Of a DNA stretch of 64,000 nucleotides, positions 1-8,647 are shown piece after piece. The translations under genes were made by a program, and so were the position numbers. The notes under the pieces are model-generated. The model was not told the origin of the DNA, made no database searches, and worked only from the letters and a program-made list of their open reading frames with translations. Every line of letters starts with the position of its first letter. Within the stretch, counting starts at the first letter, position 1. Source of the DNA: Candidatus Latescibacterota bacterium (GTDB lineage Bacteria; Krumholzibacteriota; Krumholzibacteriia; JACNKJ01). Location of the stretch: positions 508,648-572,647 of the forward strand of contig JACKDC010000003.1 in the NCBI GenBank assembly GCA_020633725.1, written 5' to 3'.

Positions 1-607
1 CCGTGGAGGGCTTGGCGCGCATGAGCTCCATGACGAGCGTCTTGACGTTCTCCTGGAGCGCGTCGCTGCCGAAGGAGGCCTTGCCGACGGGAACGTGAAT
101 GTTCGAACCCTTGTCGACGCGGTACTCCACCTTGCCCGCCTTGACCTCCTTGACGGCCTTGGCCACGTCCTGCGTGACGGTGCCGCTCTTGGGGTTGGGC
201 ATCAGTCCCCGGGGACCCAGAATCTTGCCCAGCTTGCCCACGTCCCTCATCATGTCCGGCGTCGTGATGATGACGTCGGTGTCGGCCCAGCCGCCCTGGA
301 TCTTCTCCAGGTACTCCTCCGCGCCGACCATGTCGGCGCCGGCGGCCTTCGCGGCCTCGGCGTGCTCACCCTTCACGAGGGCCAGCACCCGGACCGTGCG
401 ACCGGTGCCGTTGGGAAGGACGACAGTGCCGCGGACCATCTGGTCCGCGTGCCGGGGATTCACGCCCAGGCGCGCCGAGACCTCGACGGTCTCGTCGAAC
501 TTCGCCGTGGTCATCGCCTTGACCAGATCAACGGCCGCGGCGATGGTGTAGACGGTGCTCTTCTCGCGCTTGACGGCGGACTCGCGGTATTTCTTCCCAC
601 GATTCAT
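1..607 (-). CDS. rplA: 50S ribosomal protein L1, C-terminus cut by window edge
   Basis: Large-subunit ribosomal protein of the L1 stalk, which helps release tRNA from the E site; in many bacteria it also represses its own mRNA. About 202 codons are visible of the usual ~230. The reading starts MNRGKKYRES at the ATG whose complement is 605-607, and contains the family segments GRTVRVLALVKG, GADMVGAEEYLEKI, MRDVGKLGKILGPRGLMPNP and GSNIHVPVGKASF. It is the last visible gene of the secE-nusG-rplK-rplA string, 125 bp downstream of rplK, the usual bacterial order. The last ~25 residues lie beyond base 1. Identification is secure. Confidence 0.97.
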   Translation of the reverse strand, partial: MNRGKKYRESAVKREKSTVYTIAAAVDLVKAMTTAKFDETVEVSARLGVNPRHADQMVRGTVVLPNGTGRTVRVLALVKGEHAEAAKAAGADMVGAEEYLEKIQGGWADTDVIITTPDMMRDVGKLGKILGPRGLMPNPKSGTVTQDVAKAVKEVKAGKVEYRVDKGSNIHVPVGKASFGSDALQENVKTLVMELMRAKPST

Positions 608-732
608 CGTAAGGTCCTCACGATTGCTCAGCATCGAAACGATTGGTGTCGAAGAGGGACTGTCGGGACCGGGAGTTGGAGAAGCTTGCCTTCCCCCTCA
701 CTCGGAAGGCCCAATCACCCGGCGATCGAAGG

Positions 733-1167
733 TTAGCCTTTGACCTCGATCCCCATGCTGCGGGCGGTGCCCGCGATCATCTGGATCGCCGCGTCCACAT
801 CGGCGGCGTTGAGGTCGGGCGCCTTCAATTCTGCGATCTCCTTGAGCTGGGCCACGGTGACCTTGCCGACCTTGTTGCGGTTCGGCTCACCGGACCCCTT
901 CTCAAGCTTGGCGGCGCGCTTCAGCAGGACGGCCGCGGGCGGCGTCTTGGTGATGAAGCTGAAGCTGCGATCCGCATAGACGGTGATCACGCAGGGGGTC
1001 ACCATGCCCTGGGCGTTCTGCGTCTGGGCGTTGAACGCCTTGCAGAACTCCATGATGTTCACCTGGTGCTGTCCCAGGGCCGGACCCACCGGCGGCGCCG
1101 GGTTGGCCTGGCCGCCCTTGATCTGGATCTTGACCTGCGCGACGATCTTCTTCTTGCTCTTGGCCAT
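733..1167 (-). CDS. rplK: 50S ribosomal protein L11
   Basis: Protein of the GTPase-associated centre; binds 23S rRNA together with the L10/L12 stalk and is needed for RelA-type stringent signalling. 144 aa, close to the usual 141-145. The N-terminal GGQANPAPPVGPALGQHQVN segment is the proline-rich hinge of the family; TPCVITVYADRSFSFITKTPP and the C-terminal rRNA-binding AGTARSMGIEV segment are also present. It lies 49 bp downstream of nusG and upstream of rplA, as expected for this operon. Confidence 0.98.
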   Translation of the reverse strand: MAKSKKKIVAQVKIQIKGGQANPAPPVGPALGQHQVNIMEFCKAFNAQTQNAQGMVTPCVITVYADRSFSFITKTPPAAVLLKRAAKLEKGSGEPNRNKVGKVTVAQLKEIAELKAPDLNAADVDAAIQMIAGTARSMGIEVKG

Positions 1168-1216
1168 TTTGCCTGTGCTCCTGCGCTGCTCGGCGAGCCA
1201 CGGGACGCGCCCGCGG

Positions 1217-1954
1217 CTAGATGGGCTCCACCTGGAGGAAATCCAGTTCCACCGGCGTCTCGCGCCCGAATATGGTCACCATGACCTTCAGGGTTCCCCG
1301 CTCCTCGTTGACGTCGTCCACGACGCCGTTGAAGTCGCTGAAGGGCCCGTCGATGACGTGAATGTGATCCCCCGCCTGGTAGGGAATCTCCGTGACCCGG
1401 TGCTCCTGGGGCCGCTCGATGCGCCCGAGGATGCGGTCCACCTCGTGGGGCCTGAGGGGCACGGGGCGCTTGCTGCTGTCGCGGGGATCCAGCCCCACGA
1501 AGCGGGTCACGCCGCTGATCTGGTTGACGAGGTGGTAGGCCTCGTCGCTCATCTCCATCTCCACCAGGATGTAGCTCGGGAAGTACTTGCGGCTCGTGAC
1601 CGTCTTCTTCCCCTGCTTCATCTCGGTGACTTCCTCGGTGGGCACCAGGACCTGACCGAACTTGTCGTCGAGCCCCTCCACCTGGACGCGCTTCAGCAGG
1701 TTCGTGCGCACCTTGTTCTCGTGGCCCGAGTAGGTGTGCACGGCGTACCACTTGAGCCTGGGGTTGCGTGGCATCCCGTCGGCATCGACGTCCACGTCGT
1801 CCCCCGGCTCGCCGGCCTCGGCGTGGGCCTCCGGCGCGGGCTCGTCCGCTTCCGCAGGCGCGGCACCGGCCTGGAAGGGATTGACCACGGGGCCCCGGTC
1901 CAGGGTCTCCTCCGCGGTCTCCTCGCGATCCAGCTGTCTGCGATCTTCCTGCAT
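1217..1954 (-). CDS. nusG: Transcription termination/antitermination factor NusG with acidic N-terminal extension
   Basis: Binds RNA polymerase through its N-terminal NGN domain and Rho or ribosomal S10 through its C-terminal KOW domain. 245 aa from the called ATG, against about 180 in E. coli. The first ~63 residues are low-complexity and acidic (many E, D, A, P); the NGN domain opens at LKWYAVHTYSGHENKV, and the KOW domain is AGDHIHVIDGPFSDFNGVV. An internal ATG (complement near 1772-1774) would remove most of the extension, but no clear ribosome-binding site precedes it; the upstream ATG has only a weak GGGAC. The gene starts 19 bp after secE. Confidence 0.95.
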   Translation of the reverse strand: MQEDRRQLDREETAEETLDRGPVVNPFQAGAAPAEADEPAPEAHAEAGEPGDDVDVDADGMPRNPRLKWYAVHTYSGHENKVRTNLLKRVQVEGLDDKFGQVLVPTEEVTEMKQGKKTVTSRKYFPSYILVEMEMSDEAYHLVNQISGVTRFVGLDPRDSSKRPVPLRPHEVDRILGRIERPQEHRVTEIPYQAGDHIHVIDGPFSDFNGVVDDVNEERGTLKVMVTIFGRETPVELDFLQVEPI

Positions 1955-1973
1955 GATACGTCCCGTTTCGAGC

Positions 1974-2168
1974 CTAGCTGATCAGCCGGATCAGCCCGCT
2001 GACTCCCGAATCCAGTACCCGGTCCACCACGAAGATGAACGCGGTCACCACCAGCGAGGCGATGATCACCACCAGCGTGCTTTCGCGCAGCTCGTCGCGG
2101 GTGGGCCAGGTCACCTTGCCCATCTCGAGCCACACCTCGCGGAGGTAATTGCGCAACCTGTCGAACAT
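1974..2168 (-). CDS. secE: Preprotein translocase subunit SecE
   Basis: Single-spanning subunit that clamps SecY in the SecYEG channel. 64 aa, the short form found in most bacteria other than enterobacteria. An amphipathic N-terminal helix carries the conserved VTWPTRDEL segment, followed by one transmembrane helix (TLVVIIASLVVTAFIFVVD). It sits between tRNA-Trp and nusG, which is the common arrangement. Confidence 0.95.
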   Translation of the reverse strand: MFDRLRNYLREVWLEMGKVTWPTRDELRESTLVVIIASLVVTAFIFVVDRVLDSGVSGLIRLIS

Positions 2169-2214
2169 CGCTTACTCACCCTCCGTCGACGTCGGGGATT
2201 CGCCCCCGCTCAGG

Positions 2215-2287
2215 CAGGCCAGGAGGGACTCGAACCCCCAACCCTCGGTTTTGGAGACCGATGCTCTACCATTAGAGCTACTGGCCT
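2215..2287 (-). tRNA. tRNA-Trp (CCA)
   Basis: Complement of 2215-2287 folds into a 73-nt cloverleaf with acceptor stem AGGCCAG/CTGGCCT, D-arm TAGCTCTAATGGTAGAGC, anticodon loop with CCA and T-arm GGGGGTTCGAGTCCC. The 3' CCA end is not encoded. It lies between rpmG and secE inside the operon, a frequent position for this tRNA. Confidence 0.96.
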
Positions 2288-2296
2288 GTGAGGGCC

Positions 2297-2446
2297 CTAC
2301 CGGGCCTCCTTGAACAACGTGTGCTTCTGGTCGCGCGGGCAGTACTTCTTCTGCTCGATGCGGTCCGGGTGCAGACGCTTGTTCTTCTTCGTCGTGTACC
2401 AGGTCTTCTTGCACTCGCTGCAGCGCAGCTTGACGATCTCTCGCAT
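2297..2446 (-). CDS. rpmG: 50S ribosomal protein L33
   Basis: Small large-subunit protein near the E site. 49 aa, start ATG at complement 2444-2446. The sequence begins MREIVKLRCSECKKTWYTTK and ends KYCPRDQKHTLFKEAR. CSEC and a third cysteine (YC) resemble the zinc-binding form, but the fourth ligand position is Asp instead of Cys, so this may be a partly degenerate zinc ribbon; such variants are known in the family. Encoded between tuf and tRNA-Trp. Confidence 0.95.
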   Translation of the reverse strand: MREIVKLRCSECKKTWYTTKKNKRLHPDRIEQKKYCPRDQKHTLFKEAR

Positions 2447-2488
2447 CTCGGCTCCAGTCGCGGAGGTCCGGGCACGGCCCGGGCCTGG

Positions 2489-3679
<1,191 letters not shown>

Positions 3680-3769
3680 GACGAGTCAACCTCCTCTACG
3701 GCACTCAAAGACGACAGACGGACGATGCGCAGCTCCTTCGGCGGCTGCATCCCCCGATGCGAGGGTAGG

Positions 3770-3842
3770 AGCCCAGAATCGGATTTGAACCGACGACCTC
3801 ATCCTTACCAAGGATGTGCTCTACCGACTGAGCTATCTGGGC
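3770..3842 (-). tRNA. tRNA-Thr (GGT)
   Basis: Complement of 3770-3842, 73 nt. Acceptor GCCCAGA/TCTGGGC, anticodon stem CATCC/GGATG with loop TTGGTAA giving GGT, T-arm containing GGTTCAAATCC. No encoded CCA. Last tRNA before tuf in the tRNA-tuf operon. Confidence 0.96.
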
Positions 3843-3863
3843 GCGCGTCTCACCACAAAACGG

Positions 3864-3937
3864 AGCGGGAAACGGGATTCGAACCCGCGACCCTCAGCTT
3901 GGAAGGCTGATGCTCTAGCCAGCTGAGCTATTCCCGC
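3864..3937 (-). tRNA. tRNA-Gly (TCC)
   Basis: Complement of 3864-3937, 74 nt. Acceptor GCGGGAA/TTCCCGC, anticodon stem CAGC/GCTG with loop CTTCCAA giving TCC, T-arm GCGGGTTCGAATCCCGT. No encoded CCA. Confidence 0.96.
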
Positions 3938-3978
3938 ATACAAAAACAGTCCCCGGCGCCGGACCGGGGCTTGTCGGG

Positions 3979-4060
3979 TGGAGGGGGGAGGATTCGAACC
4001 TCCGAAGGCGTCGCCGACAGATTTACAGTCTGTTCCCTTTGGCCACTCGGGAACCCCTCC
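3979..4060 (-). tRNA. tRNA-Tyr (GTA)
   Basis: Complement of 3979-4060, 82 nt. Acceptor GGAGGGG/CCCCTCC, anticodon GTA in CAGACTGTAAATCTG, followed by the long class-II variable arm typical of bacterial tRNA-Tyr and a T-arm with GGTTCGAATCC. No encoded CCA. Confidence 0.96.
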
Positions 4061-4073
4061 GGTCCGACCGAGG

Positions 4074-4146
4074 AGCTGGTGAGAGGACTTGAACCCCCAA
4101 CATCCTCATTACAAGTGAGGTGCTCTACCAGTTGAGCTACACCAGC
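4074..4146 (-). tRNA. tRNA-Thr (TGT)
   Basis: Complement of 4074-4146, 73 nt. Acceptor GCTGGTG/CACCAGC, anticodon stem CCTCA/TGAGG with loop CTTGTAA giving TGT. First gene of the tRNA-tuf operon; the promoter lies about 145 bp upstream. Confidence 0.96.
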
Positions 4147-4290
4147 CTCGGCGGCCGCCGCCTTGCTGCAGGGCTTGCAGTCCCCTGCGTCCCACCGGTG
4201 TCTCGACGCCGGAGAGACGCCATCGGCCTAACGCTCGATGTGAGTTAGAGTGACCGCCGCCCAGCTTCGCAAAGAGGAAGCCGAAGCGGC

Positions 4291-4319
4291 ATGATAGGCT
4301 CGTAAGTGCGGATTGTCAA
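4291..4319 (-). promoter_or_regulatory. Sigma-70 promoter of the tRNA-tuf-secE-nusG-rplKA operon
   Basis: On the minus strand a perfect -35 hexamer TTGACA (complement 4314-4319) is followed after exactly 17 bp by TATCAT (complement 4291-4296). The start point should fall near 4284, leaving about 138 nt of leader or pre-tRNA before tRNA-Thr(TGT). The rest of 4147-4379 shows no gene; it contains GC-rich inverted sequence just past the cysS stop. Confidence 0.85.
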
Positions 4320-4379
4320 GCCGTTTTCAGGATCAACCCGCAGGGACGGGCCCTGGGGGCCGCGGGCCCCTCGCCGACC

Positions 4380-5816
4380 TCAGAGCGGGCGCAGCTGGGA
4401 GCCCTCGGGGCCGTCCAGGACCTGGAACCCCTGGTCCTGGATGGCGTCCCGCAGGCGGTCGGCCTCGGCCCAGTCCTTCGCCGCCCGGGCGGCATTCCGC
4501 TGCGCCAGGAGCGCCTCGAGCTCCGGGGTCACCGCCAGCTCCCGCCAGGTGGGCAGCCCCTCCTTGAAGAGGCCGAGCACCCCGGTCATGAGCGCCAGGG
4601 CGTCCCGCGCGGCCTCCAGGGCCCTGCGGTCCGCGCGCAGGCCGGGGTCGTCCTCGTCGGCCAGCCGGTTGAACTCTCTAACCAGCTCGAAAATATGGCC
4701 GATGGCCCCGCCGCTGTTGAAATCGTCCTCCATGGCCTCGCGCCAGCGCTCCTGGGCCCGCGCGGCCGCGGCCACGAGGGCCTCACCCACCGGCGCCCGC
4801 GCCTCCAGCTGCTCTGGCGCCGCGGCCAGGCGCTCGTGGAGCCCCAGGCTGCACTCGCGGATACGCTCCAGGCCCGCCCTGGCGCGCTCGAGCTGGCTGG
4901 TCTCGAACTCGGCCCGGCTGCGAAAGTGCGTGGAGAGCAGGTAGAAGCGGATGACCTCCGGATCCCAGGTCTCCAGCAGCTCGGCCACGGACGTGTAGTT
5001 GCCCAGGGACTTGGACATCTTCTCGCCGTTCACGGTGACCATGCCGTTGTGCAGCCAGTAGTTGACGAAAGGCTGCCCGCTGGCGGCCTCGCTCTGGGCG
5101 CGCTCGTTCTCGTGGTGGGGAAACTTCAGATCCAGGCCGCCGCCGTGGATGTCCAGGGTCGTGCCGCAGTAGCGGGTGCTCATCGCCGAGCACTCGATGT
5201 GCCAGCCCGGCCGCCCCCAGCCCCAGGGGCTGTCGAAGCCGGGCTCGTCCGCTGGGGCCTTCTTCCAGAGCGCGAAGTCCAGCTCGTCCCGCTTGCCCTC
5301 GCTGACCTCGACCCGCACGCCGCTGTAGAGCTCGTCCACCCGGCGGCCCGAGAGACGCCCGTAGTCGCGATAGGAGCGCACGTCGAAGTAGACGGCATCC
5401 GCCGCGTCATAGGCGTGCCCCTGCTCGATGAGGCGCCCGATCAGGCTCAGCATCTCCGGAATGTGCTCGGTGGCCCGCGGGAAGACGGTGGCGTCCTTGA
5501 TGTTCAGCGCCCGCGCCTGCTCCAGGTAGAGGTCGATGTTCCGCTGGGCGATGGTCTGGTAGGGCACGCCCTCCTCGGCCGCCCGTGCCAGGATCTTGTC
5601 GTCGATGTCCGTGAAGTTCTGGGCCAGGGTCACCTCGTAGCCCAGGTACTCCAGGAAGCGCCGGACCATGTCCCCCGTCAGGGCCGCCAGCATGTGCCCC
5701 ACGTGGGGCTCGCCCTGCACCGTCATGCCGCAGAAGTACATGCCCACCTTGCCGTCGACCTGGGGCTTGAACTCGGTCTTCTGCTTGCGGATGGGATCGT
5801 AGACCCGCAGGGACAT
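4380..5816 (-). CDS. cysS: Cysteinyl-tRNA synthetase
   Basis: Class I synthetase that charges tRNA-Cys. 478 aa. Zinc ligand Cys29 precedes the HIGH signature (HVGH, residues 38-41); the second zinc site is in GWHIECSAMS and HHENERAQSEA; EKMSKSLGN carries KMSKS. The C-terminal DALR/anticodon region is present. The segment GMTVQGEPHVGH resembles the GATVQ-type signature of actinobacterial enzymes rather than the common GPTVYD. The mycothiol ligase MshC was considered and set aside because of the full-length C-terminal region. Starts 22 bp after btpA, so ddl-btpA-cysS is probably one transcript. Confidence 0.96.
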   Translation of the reverse strand: MSLRVYDPIRKQKTEFKPQVDGKVGMYFCGMTVQGEPHVGHMLAALTGDMVRRFLEYLGYEVTLAQNFTDIDDKILARAAEEGVPYQTIAQRNIDLYLEQARALNIKDATVFPRATEHIPEMLSLIGRLIEQGHAYDAADAVYFDVRSYRDYGRLSGRRVDELYSGVRVEVSEGKRDELDFALWKKAPADEPGFDSPWGWGRPGWHIECSAMSTRYCGTTLDIHGGGLDLKFPHHENERAQSEAASGQPFVNYWLHNGMVTVNGEKMSKSLGNYTSVAELLETWDPEVIRFYLLSTHFRSRAEFETSQLERARAGLERIRECSLGLHERLAAAPEQLEARAPVGEALVAAAARAQERWREAMEDDFNSGGAIGHIFELVREFNRLADEDDPGLRADRRALEAARDALALMTGVLGLFKEGLPTWRELAVTPELEALLAQRNAARAAKDWAEADRLRDAIQDQGFQVLDGPEGSQLRPL

Positions 5817-5838
5817 CGCTCACTCCTTCACGTCGGGC

Positions 5839-6630
5839 TCAGGTCCGTGCGCCGGGCGTCAGGGCCCGGACGGCCTCCACCAGGGTGGCCGCCCCCACCG
5901 GATCCACCGGGTTGCGGGTCACGCGGCCCTGCTTCACCGCCGTGCCCACGATCGCCCCGGACGCGTGGGCCAGCAGCCGATGGGCGTTCGTGGCGTCGAG
6001 ACCGCTGCCCACCAGCACCGGGAGGCCGGGGAAGCGGCCCACCAGGGCCTCGGCCAGCTCCGCCGACGGCGGGCTGCCCGTGGCGCGTCCCGAGACCACC
6101 AGCGCGTCGGCGCCGGCGCGCTCCACCAGATCCTCGGCCTGGTGCAGCGGCTCGGCGTGGGCGGCCATGACGGCGTGCTTGACGTCCACGTCCGCAAAGA
6201 TCCGCACCGCGCTGTCCAGCGCCTTGCGCAGGCGCAGGATCGCCGCCGCCCGGCCGGTCAGCGTGCCCTGATCGCTGTGGGAGACCCCGCTCAGCACGTT
6301 CACGCGGATGAACTCGGCCTCCACGGCGTGGGCCACGGCCAGGGCGGCCTCGCCGTCGTTGCGCAGGACGTTCACGCCCAGGGCCAGGTCCGGCTGGTCC
6401 AGCCGCACGGCCCGGACGATGCGCGCCATCGCCGCGACGGTCTCCGGCCCCACGCGGTCGGGCCAGAAGGGCGCGTCGCCGAAGTTCTCCAGCACGAGTC
6501 CGTCGAAGCCGGCCCGGGCATAGGCGCGCGCGTCCTTGAGCGCGCGGGACTCCACCGCCTCGAGACTGAGCCGGTTGTCCGGGGCCCCGGGCAGGGCGGC
6601 CAGATGGATCACGCCGTAGAGGGCCTTCAC
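5839..6630 (-). CDS. BtpA family TIM-barrel protein
   Basis: Member of the BtpA family, named after a cyanobacterial photosystem I assembly factor but widespread in non-phototrophs, where its substrate is unknown. 263 aa from a GTG at complement 6628-6630, chosen because AGGAG lies 6 nt upstream; a longer reading reaches back into ddl. Family features: GVIHLAALPGAP at the N-terminus, GFDGLVLENFGDAPF, GVNVLRNDGEAAL, FIRVNVLSGVSHSDQG, FADVDVKHA, and the phosphate-binding-like VLVGSGLDATNAHRLL near the C-terminus. Nineteen bp downstream of ddl. Confidence 0.85.
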   Translation of the reverse strand: MKALYGVIHLAALPGAPDNRLSLEAVESRALKDARAYARAGFDGLVLENFGDAPFWPDRVGPETVAAMARIVRAVRLDQPDLALGVNVLRNDGEAALAVAHAVEAEFIRVNVLSGVSHSDQGTLTGRAAAILRLRKALDSAVRIFADVDVKHAVMAAHAEPLHQAEDLVERAGADALVVSGRATGSPPSAELAEALVGRFPGLPVLVGSGLDATNAHRLLAHASGAIVGTAVKQGRVTRNPVDPVGAATLVEAVRALTPGART

Positions 6631-6649
6631 GGAATCTCCTGGGCAGGGG

Positions 6650-7729
6650 TCAGACCCCGTCGCCGGCCTCGTTGGGGGGCACGGACGCCGCGGCGTCGGC
6701 GAGGGCGAGACGAGCAATCTCCGCCACCAGCGCGGGGAAGTCAAGGCCCGCGGCGGCCGCCGCCATGGGGAAGAGGCTCGTCTCGGTCATGCCGGGGATG
6801 GTGTTGAGCTCCAGGCAGTAGGGCGTGCCGTCGGCGGCGAGACGGAAGTCCACCCGCGCCAGATGGCGGCAGCCGAGCAGCTCCCAGGCGCGCAGGGCGT
6901 CGGCCGCCAGCCGCGCCGCCAGGGCCTCGTCCACGGGCGCGGGGCACAGGTAGCGCGTCTGCCCCTTGGTGTACTTGTGGGCGTAGTCGTAGAGGCCGCT
7001 CTCGGGGACGATCTCCACCGCCGGCAACGCCTTGCCCCCCAGCACGGACACGGTCAGTTCGCGCCCCGGGATGTACTCCTCCACCAGCAGATCGTCCGAG
7101 ACCCGGATCACCCGCGGCAGCTTGAGACTCGCCTCCTCCCGGTCGGCCAGCACGGCCAGCCCCACGCTCGAGCCCTCGCGGTTGGGCTTGATCACGGCCG
7201 GCCAGCCGGGATCGGCTTCGATGCGGTGGGCGAGCTCGTCGACATAGCCGGGATCCGGCACGCGCTCGGCAGGCACCCGCACCCGATAGCCGGCCGGCAC
7301 GGCGAGCCCGCCGTCGCGGAAGATCATCTTGCTGCGCCACTTGTCCATGGCCAGCGCGCTGGCGGCGAGCCCGCAGCCGGTGTAGGGAACGCCCAGCCAG
7401 TCGAGCACGCCCTGCAGCGTGCCGTCCTCGCCCACGCCCCCGTGCAGCGCGTTGAAGACGAGATCGGGCCGCCAGCCCGTCGCGCCCCCGGGGGCGGAGG
7501 CGACGAGCGCCCGCGTGAAGGCGGCCGGCTCGGGCAGCGCGGCCGCGGGGCCGGAGGGCAGGGCGACGAAGTCGTCCAGCGGCAGCGCCGGCAGCTCGGG
7601 GCGGCCGGTGTCCAGGACACGCAGATCCCAGCCCAGGCCCGCGAGGGCCCGCGCCACCGCCAGGCCCGTGGCCAGGCTCACGTCGCGCTCGTTCGAGCGC
7701 CCGCCCACAAGAACTGCAACGCGCGCCAT
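6650..7729 (-). CDS. ddl: D-alanine--D-alanine ligase
   Basis: ATP-grasp enzyme joining two D-alanines for peptidoglycan precursors. 359 aa. N-terminal VGGRSNERDVSLATG, the NALHGGVGEDGTLQG motif, KPNREGSSVGL, VEEYIPGRELTVSVLGG and the metal-binding LNTIPGMTETSLFP are all present. The mobile loop reads YDYAHKYTKGQTRY, with the tyrosine associated with D-Ala-D-Ala rather than D-lactate specificity. It is away from a mur cluster and heads the ddl-btpA-cysS group. Confidence 0.96.
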   Translation of the reverse strand: MARVAVLVGGRSNERDVSLATGLAVARALAGLGWDLRVLDTGRPELPALPLDDFVALPSGPAAALPEPAAFTRALVASAPGGATGWRPDLVFNALHGGVGEDGTLQGVLDWLGVPYTGCGLAASALAMDKWRSKMIFRDGGLAVPAGYRVRVPAERVPDPGYVDELAHRIEADPGWPAVIKPNREGSSVGLAVLADREEASLKLPRVIRVSDDLLVEEYIPGRELTVSVLGGKALPAVEIVPESGLYDYAHKYTKGQTRYLCPAPVDEALAARLAADALRAWELLGCRHLARVDFRLAADGTPYCLELNTIPGMTETSLFPMAAAAAGLDFPALVAEIARLALADAAASVPPNEAGDGV

Positions 7730-7759
7730 GGGCCCTCCGGCTCGGCTGGGGTTCGCGCT

Positions 7760-7787
7760 AGCGTAGCACTCCCCGCGCCAGGGTCAA
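7760..7787 (-). promoter_or_regulatory. Probable promoter of ddl
   Basis: Minus-strand TTGACC (complement 7782-7787), 16 bp spacer, TACGCT (complement 7760-7765) preceded by TGC as an extended -10. The predicted start is near 7753, giving a ~24-nt leader to the ddl ATG. The -35 abuts the stop codon of the PPK2 gene. Confidence 0.5.
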
Positions 7788-7789
7788 TG

Positions 7790-8647
7790 TCAGGCCTCGG
7801 CCTCGAGGATGCGCCGGCATTCGGTGAAGCGCGCCTCCTGGGCCTCCGGCACCTCGGGGTAGCGCAGGTCCATGCCCTCCAGCGCCGCCCGCACGATCCG
7901 CGCCACCGCCAGCCGCGCGAAGGGCTTGCTGTCGGCGGGGACCGCGTACCACGGCGCCCATGGGCGGCTGGTGGCGGACAGCGCCTCGCGGAAGGCGAGC
8001 TGGTAGTCGTCCCAGCGCTCCCGCTCGGCCAGGTCCGCCGGCGAGAACTTCCAGTACTTGTCCGGCTCCTCGAGCCGCGCCAGCAGGCGCTGCCGCTGCT
8101 CCTCGCGCGAGATGTTCAGCCAGAACTTGAGGATCGTCGTGCCGTTGAGGCTGAGGTGACGCTCGTGCTCGCGGATCGAGGCGTAGCGCTCCGGCCAGCG
8201 CTCGGCCGTCGGGATGTCCCGCGGCAGATTCTGCGCGCCCAGGAACTCGGGGTGCACGCGCACCACGAGCACCTCCTCGTAGTAGCTGCGGTTGAAGACG
8301 CCGATCATCCCCCGCGCCGGCAGCACCCGGGACGTGCGCCAGAGGAAGTCGTGATCCAGCTCCACCGCGCTGGGCTGCTTGAAGCTGGTGACGCGACAGC
8401 CCGCCGGATTCACGCCGCTGAGCACGTGGCGGATGGTGCCGTCCTTCCCGGCGGCGTCGAGCGCCTGGAAGACGAGCAGCAGGGCGTGCCGGCCGTCCGC
8501 GAAGAGCCGCCGCTGCAGCGCGCTGATGGCCTTCACCTCGTCGGCGAGCGCCTTCCTGCAGTGCTTCTTGCCCGGGGTGTCGCTGGACGCCGTGGGGAAG
8601 CTCGGGAGGCTGCCGTCGAAGGGCACCAGGAAGGGGGACTCGGTCAT
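7790..8647 (-). CDS. PPK2 family polyphosphate kinase / polyphosphate:nucleotide phosphotransferase
   Basis: Uses polyphosphate to phosphorylate nucleotides. 285 aa from the ATG at complement 8645-8647, preceded by GAGGAG. The P-loop region reads LDAAGKDGTIRHVLSG, the lid-side motif FNRSYYEEVLVVRVHPEFL, and the DxxER-like AERERWDDYQLAF follows. The sequence resembles the PPK2-related phosphotransferase group; which nucleotide it uses cannot be decided here. The start overlaps the stop of the NFACT-R gene (ATGA), so the two are probably translationally coupled. Confidence 0.88.
   Translation of the reverse strand: MTESPFLVPFDGSLPSFPTASSDTPGKKHCRKALADEVKAISALQRRLFADGRHALLLVFQALDAAGKDGTIRHVLSGVNPAGCRVTSFKQPSAVELDHDFLWRTSRVLPARGMIGVFNRSYYEEVLVVRVHPEFLGAQNLPRDIPTAERWPERYASIREHERHLSLNGTTILKFWLNISREEQRQRLLARLEEPDKYWKFSPADLAERERWDDYQLAFREALSATSRPWAPWYAVPADSKPFARLAVARIVRAALEGMDLRYPEVPEAQEARFTECRRILEAEA

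Noticed and set aside
2297..2446. L33 as a broken gene because the fourth zinc Cys is Asp
   Set aside because: Length and the rest of the sequence are normal, and such loss of a cysteine is known among L33 variants.
4380..5816. Mycothiol ligase MshC
   Set aside because: Contains complete CysRS C-terminal domain, two-part zinc site and KMSKS; only the GMTVQ-type signature is actinobacterium-like.
7484..7495. Palindrome GCCCCCGGGGGC inside ddl as part of the repeat family
   Set aside because: Encodes APGG with favoured codons; only the short core matches, so chance is a sufficient explanation for this copy.
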